Shown here piece by piece: positions 45,975-53,985 of a stretch of 64,000 nucleotides of DNA. How positions within the stretch are numbered: the first letter of the stretch is position 1; each line of letters starts with the position of its first letter. The position numbers were made by a program, and so were the translations under genes. Under the pieces are notes generated by a model. The model was not told the DNA's origin and ran no database searches. It saw only the letters and a list, made by a program, of their open reading frames with translations. The DNA is from Prevotella sp. Lineage in GTDB: Bacteria; Bacteroidota; Bacteroidia; Bacteroidales; Bacteroidaceae. The stretch spans positions 1 through 64,000 of the forward strand of contig JAFSNR010000024.1 of NCBI GenBank assembly GCA_017443345.1. The letters run 5' to 3'.

Positions 45975-46016
45975 ATTGTTGATCGTTTTAATTGTAATTC
46001 AATTCAATTTCGAGGG

Positions 46017-46024
46017 CAAAGATA
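46017..46024 (-). promoter_or_regulatory. -7 box of the giant pectin operon
   Basis: TATCTTTG on the minus strand, 43 bp from the first start codon. No TTG/TTTG -33 box exists at the right distance; a conserved element (46037-46075) occupies that place instead. This suggests an activator-dependent promoter. Confidence 0.7.
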
Positions 46025-46036
46025 TTACCTCTTTAT

Positions 46037-46075
46037 ATATAATATGATGGAGATTTGTGCAGAGGAATGGAAAAA
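46037..46075 (-). promoter_or_regulatory. Shared upstream activator element, copy A
   Basis: This 39-bp stretch is identical at 35 positions to 52959-52997 upstream of the PL11 gene. Both contain two ATGGA direct repeats exactly 20 bp apart (46047 and 46067), starting 12-13 bp upstream of the -7 box. Spacing of two helical turns fits a dimeric activator of the HTCS/AraC kind; the regulator is not in the window. Confidence 0.7.
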
Positions 46076-46113
46076 AGTGCAATATGCGTACGGTTTGCCA
46101 TGAGGCATACAAA

Positions 46114-46145
46114 AATCCCCGCATTGCGACGGCAATGCGGGGATT
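46114..46145 (-). terminator. Terminator of the Rpn-type nuclease gene
   Basis: A perfect 14-bp stem (AATCCCCGCATTGC) with a 4-base loop is followed on the minus strand by five T. It lies 32 bp after the stop of the nuclease gene and just upstream of the giant-operon promoter. Confidence 0.88.
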
Positions 46146-46176
46146 ATGCTATATGGTCAAATATTGTGCTTATCGC

Positions 46177-47034
46177 TCACAAGGCTTCTATTTCCTCAGC
46201 CGTCAGGCCAGTGGCTTTGGCGATGTCTGTTGTAGCCAAGTTCATACTTTTGAGTTTACGGGCAATCTCTGTCTTTTCTTCCGTCCTGCCTTCTTCCCGA
46301 CCCTTATTATGGGCTGTTGTCACAATACTGTAGTTATCCCAATAGTCTTTCTTACTTGCCACATACTCACGTTGCTCTTCTGGTGTGAAATGGGCAATCT
46401 CAGCTTGTTCAAAGAGTCGGCTGAAGATACGTTCCTGAAGAGCCTTGGGACGCTCCAAAAGGCGGGTCAGGTTTGAGAGAGCGAACATCCACTTATCAAA
46501 CATAGTCTCCAACTCGTCCTCACGCTTATTGAACTTCGGCATCTCAAGATACACAAAGGTCAACTTGTCGTAGAAGACATGGTTGTCCTCCACGTCCTTC
46601 AGTTTCACCTCATGAATGAAACTGTCAGCAGGATATTCTTCGTCAGGGAAAGTGAAGTTAAGGATACCCACCGTATAGACATCTTCCAAATGGTAGTCCC
46701 ATTTGCCCTTTGGGGCTTGTTCGCGAATAGGATAGGTGGAGTAGTAGATACTGCGATCCTTAAAATATTGCTGTTCCGCCTTTTGCATCTCCACAATCAT
46801 CTTGCTACCGTCTGCCAACTGGCAATACACGTCGTAGACAGCCCTGCGATCAGTATAACGATCGCCAAGATGTTCATTATTCAGATAGGTGAGATCAGTT
46901 ATTTCCTTCTGACCTTTGAACAGGGCATTCAGGAAACTAATCAGCAAGTCCTTGTTCAGTTCTGTGCCGAACAACTTCTTAAACCCAAAGTCTGTATACG
47001 GGTTAACATACCTCTCGCTGACGTTCACATCCAT
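46177..47034 (-). CDS. Rpn-family PD-(D/E)XK nuclease / transposase-like protein
   Basis: This 285-aa protein of the Rpn (recombination-promoting nuclease, formerly transposase_31) type begins YVNPYTDFGFKKLFG, the usual family opening. It has the PD-(D/E)XK core DVYCQLADGSKMIVEMQ and the segment YYSTYPIREQAPKG. The C terminus is charged (NKGREEGRTEEKTEIARKL) and ends in a short helical region (TTDIAKATGLTAEEIEAL), as in family members with variable tails. I chose the ATG at 47034 because AAAGGAG lies 10 bp upstream; 47076 is an alternative. Its promoter region carries a palindrome shared with the DUF3791/DUF3990 operon. Confidence 0.85.
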   Translation of the reverse strand: MDVNVSERYVNPYTDFGFKKLFGTELNKDLLISFLNALFKGQKEITDLTYLNNEHLGDRYTDRRAVYDVYCQLADGSKMIVEMQKAEQQYFKDRSIYYSTYPIREQAPKGKWDYHLEDVYTVGILNFTFPDEEYPADSFIHEVKLKDVEDNHVFYDKLTFVYLEMPKFNKREDELETMFDKWMFALSNLTRLLERPKALQERIFSRLFEQAEIAHFTPEEQREYVASKKDYWDNYSIVTTAHNKGREEGRTEEKTEIARKLKSMNLATTDIAKATGLTAEEIEAL

Positions 47035-47117
47035 TTTCTTTTCTCCTTTCGTTGTCTTGTCTACATGATTCTCCATAGATTTTAAATTTAGAGGGTTTAA
47101 CTTAGTGATATCGGCTG

Positions 47118-47164
47118 CAAAGATACAATTTTTCCCTGAAACGACCAAACGTTTCAGGGAAAAA
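47118..47164 (-). promoter_or_regulatory. Promoter with palindromic operator, copy A (Rpn gene)
   Basis: Minus strand: TATCTTTG at 47118-47125 (-7), TTTG at 47146-47149 (-33), 20-bp spacer. The -33 box is the loop of a perfect 15-bp inverted repeat (TTTTTCCCTGAAACG and complement, 47129-47143 and 47150-47164). The same layout occurs at 53986-54031. It could also act as a weak terminator for the upstream gltD-like gene. Confidence 0.7.
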
Positions 47165-47174
47165 CTTACGGCGG

Positions 47175-48548
47175 CTACATATTGATGGCCTGCAATAGTT
47201 TGACGGCATCGACATATTGGGCGATGCCCAAGGCTACTTTTTTGGCATCCTGCATGGCATGGACTACGGTGGCCTGACGGTTGGCCACGTCGCCACCGGC
47301 AAAGACACCCTTGCGGGTGGTCATGCCGTAAGGCAGGTCACGGGTGATGAGGAATTTGCGCTCGTCGTTCTCCAGCCCCGACGTGGTGCGCACTATCTTG
47401 GTGTTGGGCATGGCACCGATGGCCATGATGATATTATTGGCGGGCAGCGTCTGGCGAACAGGTTCCTGGCCCGGTTCTGCTGTTTCGAGCACAATCTCCT
47501 GAATATCCAAATGCTCGTCTACGTGTATCTCCTTGATGGCTGCCCACCAGTTGAAGTGTACTCCCTCGCTGACGGCATCATCGTACTCTGCCCGAAGAGC
47601 TGACATTGTGTCGATACCCTCGTTGAAGATGACGTCTACCTGCGAAGCTCCGATGCGCAAGGCTGTTCGCGAGGCATCCATCGCCGTGTTGCCGCCACCG
47701 ATGACCCAGACGCGGGCACCAGGATGGACATGGGTTTCGTCAGGCGACATGAACCCTTCGGCAATCAGCTCTACACGGCGCAGGAAGTGGGTGGCAAAGC
47801 GAATTCCTGTCAAGTCGGCACAATGCGTGCCATTCTCACCCTCCGAGATGTATCGCCCACCTTGACAGATGGGAATCTCCAAGGAGCGGGGCTTGCCAAG
47901 ACCTGTACCTATAAAGATGGCATCGAAGCCCTGCTGGAACAGGCTGTCGACGGTTATCTCCACACCGACATGGGTATTGCGATGGATGATGACACCCATC
48001 TTCTCGATATAGCGTATCTCACGGGCCACAACCTCCTTCGGCAGTCGGTATTCGGGTATGCCATAGCGCAGCACGCCACCGCATTGAGATTCCATCTCGA
48101 ACATTTCGACAGCAAAGCCCATGCGGGAGAGATCGCCAGCCACGGTGATGCCCGAGGGACCTGCGCCGATGACAGCCACCTTACCGCGTGTCTTCTCCGT
48201 GATGTCCTCGTGGGTCAGCTCGTTCTCCGAGTCGAAGTCGGCAATAAACCGTTCCAGTTTGCCGATATTCACCGCCTCGCCCTTCTTGCCCAGCACGCAG
48301 GAGCCCTCGCACTGCTTCTCGTGTCCACAGACACGGCCGCAGACGGCGGGCAGGTTACTCTTCTGGCGGATGATGCTGATGGCATTGCCCAGGTTGCCCT
48401 TCTTCAACTCGTGGATCCAGTCGGGGATATCGTTGCTGATGGGGCAACCCTTCTTACACTGGGGCACCTTGCAATGCAGGCATCGCTGGGCCTCCTTGAT
48501 GGCCTCGGCCATCGTGTAGCTCTCGTTGATTTCTTCCTTGAATTTCAT
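47175..48548 (-). CDS. gltD: GltD-like NADPH oxidoreductase (glutamate synthase small subunit type)
   Basis: This 457-aa cytoplasmic flavoprotein has an N-terminal cysteine-rich iron-sulfur region (CLHCKVPQCKKGCP and CGRVCGHEKQCEGSC). An FAD site GAGPSGITVAGDL, an NADPH site IGGGNTAMDASRTA and the C-terminal FAGGDVANRQATVVHAM complete the pattern. In glutamate synthase this subunit passes electrons from NADPH to GltB. No large subunit is present, so it could be an orphan GltD, an NfnB-like or SudA-like enzyme, or a free-standing reductase. It starts 15 bp after the GH2 gene, so it seems to be the last gene of a pectin-degradation operon, which is unexpected. Confidence 0.88.
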   Translation of the reverse strand: MKFKEEINESYTMAEAIKEAQRCLHCKVPQCKKGCPISNDIPDWIHELKKGNLGNAISIIRQKSNLPAVCGRVCGHEKQCEGSCVLGKKGEAVNIGKLERFIADFDSENELTHEDITEKTRGKVAVIGAGPSGITVAGDLSRMGFAVEMFEMESQCGGVLRYGIPEYRLPKEVVAREIRYIEKMGVIIHRNTHVGVEITVDSLFQQGFDAIFIGTGLGKPRSLEIPICQGGRYISEGENGTHCADLTGIRFATHFLRRVELIAEGFMSPDETHVHPGARVWVIGGGNTAMDASRTALRIGASQVDVIFNEGIDTMSALRAEYDDAVSEGVHFNWWAAIKEIHVDEHLDIQEIVLETAEPGQEPVRQTLPANNIIMAIGAMPNTKIVRTTSGLENDERKFLITRDLPYGMTTRKGVFAGGDVANRQATVVHAMQDAKKVALGIAQYVDAVKLLQAINM

Positions 48549-48563
48549 AACTTGTAAAAGTTA

Positions 48564-50354
48564 CTATTTCCTTAAATAGTAATCATGAACAACGTGCCAG
48601 GCCCGCTTGCGGAGGCCCTGATCGGAGACGAGGCCCTTGCGGTTCCAGCCGTCCTGATGGTCGGGGTGCATCCGGTAGGGCGAACGGAAGTCGAAGAGCA
48701 CCCAGGGGGAGATACCGCAGAGGTTGGGTATCTGCTCGAACATCTCGATATTGTCGAGATAGAGTTTCTCCTGATGATCCTCGCTCCAACTGCTGACGAC
48801 GGTGGCATCGCCCGACTGACCGTAAAGCGCCTCACCACCAAACTCCGAGATAAAGAGCGGTTTTTCACTTGCCACCTCCCAGCGACACTCAGCTGGCGGC
48901 AGCGGCCAGGCGGAGTACCAGCCCATGTATCGGTTGATACTGATGATGTCGAGATAGGGAATCATACCATCGTCGAGGTGGAAGCACTTCCGCTGCTTGT
49001 CCCAGACGGCAGTGTTGAAGGCGGCGGTGTAGAGACGGGTGGAGTCTATGTCCTTACCCGTCTGGAGCAATTCTCTCAAGAAGGCATTGCGTGCCTCTCC
49101 GTCCTTCGTCTCGTTGGCGATGCCCCAGAAACAGTCGGCACAGCGGTTCACGTCGCGCATGATTGTTTCCTTCAGCATCTGCTTAGCGATGCCACAGGTG
49201 GTGGCATTGCCAAAGTCGATGTCCTGCCAGACGGGTATTTCCTGCCACACCATGATACCCATCTTCTCAGCCCCACGGACGATGTATTCGTTCTGCTGGT
49301 AGTGGGCCAGACGGATGGTGTTCACGCCCAAAGCCTTGGCTTCGGAGAGCAGATAGGCCGCATCGCCCTCACTGTAGGCTCGGCCCATGCGCTGGGGTAT
49401 CTCCTCATGGAAGGACACACTGCGGAGGAAGATTTCTCTGCCGTTGAGCAGCACCTTCGTACCCTTTACCTCTATATTCCTGAAGCCTATCTGTTCGCAG
49501 ACAGTATCCTGACGGCTGTAGAGACGTACCTCATAGCGTTTCGGATCCGTTGGCGACCAGCGTACCAAACGCTTGACACGGAACGAATTTTCCGCGATTC
49601 CATCGGCATTCGTCCTGACTTTCACAGCCTGCTTCAGTTCCGGGATCTCTATGCTGACGGTCTCACCAGCCACAGCCTCCGACAGCCAGACCCTGGCATG
49701 GATCAGGTCGGGCTCATGCTTGTCGAGCTGCACCTGGTAATAGCTGATATACTGGCTGGGCAGGGTGACGAGCATCACGTCGCGGGTGATGCCGCCATAG
49801 TTCCACCAGTCGAACTGCAGGGCGGGAATGGCATCCTTCTGTCGCTGGTTGCTCACCTCGACCACCAGCATATTGTCGCCATCCTTCAAGGCCTCCGTCA
49901 CTTCCACCTGGAAGGGCGTGAAGGATCCCTCGTGGGAGACGAGTTTCTGTCCGTTCAGATAGACATTACACCGCTGGCTGACACCTGCGAAGTAGAGGAA
50001 CTGCCGCTTGCCGATTTCTCGTCGGGCCGTGAAATGGCGGCCATACCAGACGGTGCCCTCGTAGTAGCGCAGTTCCTGGCGCTGTGAGTTCCAGTCGCCC
50101 GGAACGTTCAGTCGTGAACTGCCGTCGAGATCGTACTCGTAGAAGTCGGTCTTGCCCTTGGGGTGCGGGTTGGCATAGATCTTCTTCTTCAGCCCGCGGT
50201 CGTACTGGTCGACGATGGCGCCCCACTTGCCATTGAGCATCTGAATCTCACGGCCATACACGTTCTGGATATAGTCGGTGGCGGCCTTGAGCGGCAGAAT
50301 AGCCGCAAGAGCCAGCATCAGGGATGCGATTCTTCTCATCATGTTTCTCGTCAA
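48564..50354 (-). CDS. Glycoside hydrolase family 2 (beta-glucuronidase-like)
   Basis: This secreted 596-aa enzyme has a signal peptide (LPLKA), a sugar-binding jelly roll (about 35-200, with VPGDWNSQ and WYGRHF), an Ig-like domain and a TIM barrel from about 295. The general acid is Glu415 in GIANETKD; the nucleophile is Glu504 in FISEFGGEA. Residues 571-573 are Asn-Arg-Lys in WNRKGLVSDQ, matching the NxK motif with which beta-glucuronidases bind the uronic-acid carboxylate. I therefore favour a beta-glucuronidase or related uronidase over a beta-galactosidase. It lies 9 bp after the PL11 gene, in the same operon. Confidence 0.85.
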   Translation of the reverse strand: MTRNMMRRIASLMLALAAILPLKAATDYIQNVYGREIQMLNGKWGAIVDQYDRGLKKKIYANPHPKGKTDFYEYDLDGSSRLNVPGDWNSQRQELRYYEGTVWYGRHFTARREIGKRQFLYFAGVSQRCNVYLNGQKLVSHEGSFTPFQVEVTEALKDGDNMLVVEVSNQRQKDAIPALQFDWWNYGGITRDVMLVTLPSQYISYYQVQLDKHEPDLIHARVWLSEAVAGETVSIEIPELKQAVKVRTNADGIAENSFRVKRLVRWSPTDPKRYEVRLYSRQDTVCEQIGFRNIEVKGTKVLLNGREIFLRSVSFHEEIPQRMGRAYSEGDAAYLLSEAKALGVNTIRLAHYQQNEYIVRGAEKMGIMVWQEIPVWQDIDFGNATTCGIAKQMLKETIMRDVNRCADCFWGIANETKDGEARNAFLRELLQTGKDIDSTRLYTAAFNTAVWDKQRKCFHLDDGMIPYLDIISINRYMGWYSAWPLPPAECRWEVASEKPLFISEFGGEALYGQSGDATVVSSWSEDHQEKLYLDNIEMFEQIPNLCGISPWVLFDFRSPYRMHPDHQDGWNRKGLVSDQGLRKRAWHVVHDYYLRK

Positions 50355-50363
50355 TAGAATTTC

Positions 50364-52898
50364 CTAATAGACCACTTTCTTGCCGTTGACGATATAGAGG
50401 CCCTTTCTTAGTGGAGTGCCTTGTGGCTTGCTGATGCGGCGTCCTTGCAGGTCGTAGATGCCGTTTTTCTCCGATTCCATCGTCATAGGCAGCGACAGGA
50501 TGGCCGTCGTCCCTTCTTCTGTGATACCGATACCACGGGTCTGAGCTGCAGGAGCCAGATTCTTGTCGGATTTGAGGTACGACTTGCCCTTGGCAATCGT
50601 TGTGTTGTCTTCCACTGGGAAGAATTTGGCGGTGCCAGCATCGTCGGCTGCGAGGATATAGTTCCAGTGCGAGGCGTCAGGCTGAGTGCGCAGAGCTTCA
50701 TCCATGCTCACCAATTGCATGTAGTTGTTATCCACCGTATAAGAACTGCCATCGGCATAGTAGAGACCGACACTGCTGTTGGGAGTACCCTTCAGGATAA
50801 CGCCTGTTGCAGTGGGGATACCATTTACCTGTGTCAACACGATGTTGTTGGAGCCAGGTTTGGCCGTGTAGACCTTTACGCCAGTCTCTGGTCTCAGCTG
50901 GTGCCCAGTATTGTTGCTGAAGGTGGCATAGCCCGTTGCACCAATGCTTACCTCTACCTTCTCGCTCTCCAGGTCGCTGCCCAGATAGTAGCCCAACTGT
51001 GTTGGCATGTTATAGCCCACATTCTGGTTCAGGGCCGACATCTCATAGACATGATCCGTCATCAGCCAGGGGAACTGATACTGCGTGGGATACCAGGTGG
51101 AGAACACCTTCAGGTTCTTGGTGCGGGTGGCATCGGGGTAGATGACCTCTTCGCGCCAATCACCTAAGAAATCTCCATACCACGATGGATTCTCTTTGGT
51201 GCCGTTGATCTTTACGGCATCATAGCGATAGACGGTAAAGGGGCGGCTGCCATCGTCGTGACGACTGATGGTAGCTCCATTCAGCAGCTGGCGATTCAGA
51301 CCACCGTCAAACCAGATGGCCATATTGCACGATGAGGGAGAATAGCCAAGGTCTTCGCCACTGATGCTGTGCGCATTGCTCTGATACCACCACATCTCAC
51401 AGCCTGGCGATGAGGGGTCGATATCAGCAATAAGGGCACGGCCAGTATCGTTATCATCGGCTGCATCCTGTTTCCAGATGGTCTCACCTGTTCTGGCATC
51501 GCGCAAAACGGCCATTGTCTTGCCATATTCCTGACATGACCAGATCTGAAGACCTTCGCGCGAAGTATCGAATTTACCTAAATGGAGGGCGTCGCCGTGA
51601 CCATAGCCACTGGTATAAAGACCCACGCCGTCATCGTCGACAGTCATGCTACCCAATACCACTTCGTCTTTGCCGTCACCATCGACATCGCCTACACTCA
51701 GCGAGTGGAAACCTTGGGCGGCATAGGCACTATAAGGCTTACCATCTTTGCCAGTCTTGTTGTCGTCAGTATTGAAGTTCCAGCGTTTGGTCAATTGGCC
51801 ATTGCTATAGTCCCAGGCCTCCACGACGGACTTACCGTAGATGCCTCGGCAGAGGATGATGGAGGGCTTGCCGCCACTGACATTGGCCACCGCCACACGC
51901 AGACTGTTAGCACGTTTCCAGTAATCATCCTTCTTGGTTTTCGTAGGATCGTCCCATTCCTCACTGGTGTCGCCTCGATAGATATAGTCAGCACGTGCCA
52001 GCTCCTTACCTGTTTTGCCATCGACCACGGAGAAGAATTCTGGTCCAGCTGCGATATAGTGATGATAGGTCTTACCCTCAACGCCTACTCCACGATAGTC
52101 GGTTCTGCCATCACCATCCGTATCGCCTATCTCTGTGCCATCACCGAAGATGGTGCCTTCGCCCGTCTTGAAAGCCACTTCGCACTTGCCGTCACCATCG
52201 AAGTCGGCCACAGCGAAGCTCGCACTATTACCAAGAACGATGTTAGGGCCTGAGCAGACACGCCACAAAAACGTGCCGTCAAGTTTGTATGCCTCAAAGA
52301 GAACAGTGTGTCGCGCATCACTTGGTGACTCCTTGGCGCCAGTACCCTCTATCTTCAGGTCATCGTTAGTACCAGGTGTTCCTTGTGTCAGGAGTCGTCT
52401 GACGATAATCTCATGGATACCATCACCATCAAGGTCGCCTACACTCACATCGTTGGCTTCATACCAATATTTACTATGGATATCCTCCGTACCCTTGAGG
52501 GGAATCTCGATATAGGGCAGCCCTGTTGAAGACTGGGATGCAGGCATGGTATAAGTGCCTATTGTCTCATCGCTTCCGTTAAGCGTCAGACGATAAGTGT
52601 TGTCTTTTGAACGATCTGCATTTATATCCTGCCAGTTGGTCTTGCCCTTGATAGGTTCGCTGTTCAGTTTCTCACCGTTGCGGTAGAGGTCGAAAGCCGT
52701 GTTCGATCCGTCGCCTGGCAGCATGCGCCACGACAGCAGGATGATATTATTGTAGACTCCCAAAGTCTTCGATGGATTGGAGGCGTCACTCCTTCCATTG
52801 ATGGATCCCCACAGCATGCGCTGATTGCCATCAGCCCAGGCAGGAGCAGCTATTGCCATACTGGCAGCCAATACCAAAGTCTTAAACTTCTTCATCAT
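50364..52898 (-). CDS. Polysaccharide lyase family 11 rhamnogalacturonan lyase
   Basis: This secreted 844-aa enzyme has a signal peptide (APAWA) and an N-terminal beta domain. An eight-bladed beta-propeller with many calcium loops of DxDGDG form follows (VGDLDGDGIHE, VADFDGDGKCE, GDTDGDGRTDY, VGDVDGDGKDE). The GDFLGDWREEV segment is typical of PL11. The family cleaves the rhamnogalacturonan I backbone by beta-elimination. About 200 further residues follow, ending in YDLQGRR...KGLYIVNGKK, the tail also seen on the PL9 enzyme. It is first in the operon PL11-GH2-gltD-like. Its promoter shares a 39-bp element with that of the giant operon. Confidence 0.94.
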   Translation of the reverse strand: MMKKFKTLVLAASMAIAAPAWADGNQRMLWGSINGRSDASNPSKTLGVYNNIILLSWRMLPGDGSNTAFDLYRNGEKLNSEPIKGKTNWQDINADRSKDNTYRLTLNGSDETIGTYTMPASQSSTGLPYIEIPLKGTEDIHSKYWYEANDVSVGDLDGDGIHEIIVRRLLTQGTPGTNDDLKIEGTGAKESPSDARHTVLFEAYKLDGTFLWRVCSGPNIVLGNSASFAVADFDGDGKCEVAFKTGEGTIFGDGTEIGDTDGDGRTDYRGVGVEGKTYHHYIAAGPEFFSVVDGKTGKELARADYIYRGDTSEEWDDPTKTKKDDYWKRANSLRVAVANVSGGKPSIILCRGIYGKSVVEAWDYSNGQLTKRWNFNTDDNKTGKDGKPYSAYAAQGFHSLSVGDVDGDGKDEVVLGSMTVDDDGVGLYTSGYGHGDALHLGKFDTSREGLQIWSCQEYGKTMAVLRDARTGETIWKQDAADDNDTGRALIADIDPSSPGCEMWWYQSNAHSISGEDLGYSPSSCNMAIWFDGGLNRQLLNGATISRHDDGSRPFTVYRYDAVKINGTKENPSWYGDFLGDWREEVIYPDATRTKNLKVFSTWYPTQYQFPWLMTDHVYEMSALNQNVGYNMPTQLGYYLGSDLESEKVEVSIGATGYATFSNNTGHQLRPETGVKVYTAKPGSNNIVLTQVNGIPTATGVILKGTPNSSVGLYYADGSSYTVDNNYMQLVSMDEALRTQPDASHWNYILAADDAGTAKFFPVEDNTTIAKGKSYLKSDKNLAPAAQTRGIGITEEGTTAILSLPMTMESEKNGIYDLQGRRISKPQGTPLRKGLYIVNGKKVVY

Positions 52899-52939
52899 AT
52901 CGTTTCTTGCCTTTTAGTTATTATTCGGATTAACGACGG

Positions 52940-52947
52940 CAAAGGTA
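52940..52947 (-). promoter_or_regulatory. -7 box of the PL11 operon
   Basis: TACCTTTG on the minus strand, 42 bp from the PL11 start codon, almost the same distance (43 bp) as in the giant operon. No -33 TTG is present. Confidence 0.7.
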
Positions 52948-52958
52948 TACATTATAAT

Positions 52959-52997
52959 ATATAATATGATGGAGAATAGTGCATAGGGATGGAAAAA
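52959..52997 (-). promoter_or_regulatory. Shared upstream activator element, copy B
   Basis: It matches copy A (46037-46075) at 35 of 39 positions. ATGGA repeats lie at 52969 and 52989, again 20 bp apart, and 12 bp lie between the -7 box and the element. Confidence 0.7.
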
Positions 52998-53008
52998 CAT
53001 ACAAAAAG

Positions 53009-53033
53009 CCCGCACTGCCATCAGCGGTGCGGG
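53009..53033 (-). terminator. Terminator of the DUF3791/DUF3990 module
   Basis: A 10-bp stem (CCCGCACTGC, one G-U-type mismatch) with a 5-base loop is followed on the minus strand by CTTTTT. It lies 34 bp after the last gene of the module. Confidence 0.8.
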
Positions 53034-53066
53034 AAATTTTGATTGTTTATACCAACTGTTATTAAT

Positions 53067-53285
53067 TTAGTCTTTCTCTGTGAATTCCTGATACAAGGCT
53101 ACAGGACCATAATGCCATAGTTTGGTATCTTCCTGCTCAAGATTCTTATAGGTGTTGGATTGATAGAAGAGCCTCAATGCATCAAGCATGGATACTGGAT
53201 GCTCATTAACATATTGCTCAACAACAGCGGCCACCTTTCCAGGCAGAAGTAAATACAAGTTCTTTTGGGTAATCTCTGGTATCAT
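53067..53285 (-). CDS. Small protein of the DUF3791/DUF3990 module
   Basis: This 72-aa soluble, mostly helical protein is the third and last gene of the module. Motifs I can see are the MLDALRLFYQSNTYKNLEQEDTKLW region in outline and WHYGPVALYQEF. Small proteins with this ending are commonly found next to DUF3990 proteins, but I know no assigned function. Its ATG overlaps the DUF3990 stop by 4 bp, indicating coupled translation. It could be an antitoxin or accessory subunit; that is inference. Confidence 0.75.
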   Translation of the reverse strand: MIPEITQKNLYLLLPGKVAAVVEQYVNEHPVSMLDALRLFYQSNTYKNLEQEDTKLWHYGPVALYQEFTEKD

Positions 53286-53764
53286 ATGCTTATCTCCTTG
53301 CTATCCAAATACGTTAATGATTCCAACGATTTTTCTGTATGAAATAACATCTGGTCTACCAATTTGTATGCCCTCATCTCGCGAATAAGCGTTGGCTTAT
53401 CAATAAAGCCTTGTTCAAAGAGAGCAAAGGCGGCGTATACCTTGTCGTTGGCTACTGGACCGTAGACGATGTCATAGTTATGTGTAAACTTTGGGACTGT
53501 TCTATTGTTATGGACAAAGTCTATCCATTCTTCACTAACCTTAGGGAAATGTAGGAATGAGAGGACATCCTTAGCATTCTCATCCCATTCGTATACATTC
53601 ACATAGCCACTCGTTTGGGTTTCATCCAATTTCCTCTTTACCCATCTTTCTGCCTGTTCAAAAGAGGTCGTTGTATAAAAACCTGTTCCGTAGTCAGAAG
53701 TATGGCCTGTAGGTATGATTCGTGGAGTAACCACTTTAACTAAACTACCATGATATATCTTCAT
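53282..53764 (-). CDS. DUF3990 protein, ADP-ribosyltransferase-like
   Basis: This 160-aa soluble protein begins MKIYHGSLVKVVTPRI and contains GTGFYTTTSFEQAERW, the DUF3990 pattern. The YHGS start and the GxGFYTT strand look like the His and Tyr positions of ADP-ribosyltransferase-type folds; I recall DUF3990 being grouped there, but I cannot confirm the third catalytic residue by eye. It overlaps both neighbours by 4 bp. The arrangement of a small gene, an enzyme-like middle gene and another small gene recalls toxin-antitoxin operons. Confidence 0.8.
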   Translation of the reverse strand: MKIYHGSLVKVVTPRIIPTGHTSDYGTGFYTTTSFEQAERWVKRKLDETQTSGYVNVYEWDENAKDVLSFLHFPKVSEEWIDFVHNNRTVPKFTHNYDIVYGPVANDKVYAAFALFEQGFIDKPTLIREMRAYKLVDQMLFHTEKSLESLTYLDSKEISI

Positions 53765-53976
53765 TGTTTCTTCCTTTTAATGATTTCATCTATTTCCTGA
53801 ACTATCCATTGTGCTCCTTGGGTATGCAGGACATCATAGTTCTTTACCAGATAATCGGTAATGCCGCAATCATCGAATAGCTTCATCGTTTCGCTACCCG
53901 ACAATCCTTTATACATTTTGTACTGCTCAATGCAAAAGGAAAGAAAATACAATGTGTTTTGGTCTTCTTTTCCCAT
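53761..53976 (-). CDS. DUF3791 small protein
   Basis: This 71-aa protein reads MGKEDQNTLYFLSFCIEQYK and ends with YDVLHTQGAQWIVQEIDE, the DUF3791 pattern. Function is unknown; family members sit beside DUF3990 genes. The start at 53976 is preferred to the ATG at 53988, which lies inside the -7 box, so the transcript would be almost leaderless. It overlaps the DUF3990 gene by 4 bp. A palindromic operator shared with the Rpn gene lies upstream. Confidence 0.8.
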   Translation of the reverse strand: MGKEDQNTLYFLSFCIEQYKMYKGLSGSETMKLFDDCGITDYLVKNYDVLHTQGAQWIVQEIDEIIKRKKQ

Positions 53977-53985
53977 ACTTTGCCG

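Noticed and set aside
47129..47164. Inverted repeat as terminator of the gltD-like operon
   Set aside because: No T run follows on the minus strand and the same palindrome recurs at another promoter with identical spacing, so an operator is the better reading; a secondary terminator role is not excluded.
48585..50087. 500-codon open frame on the plus strand
   Set aside because: It is antisense to the GH2 gene, which has a clear catalytic pair and signal peptide; the plus-strand translation matches nothing I recognise.
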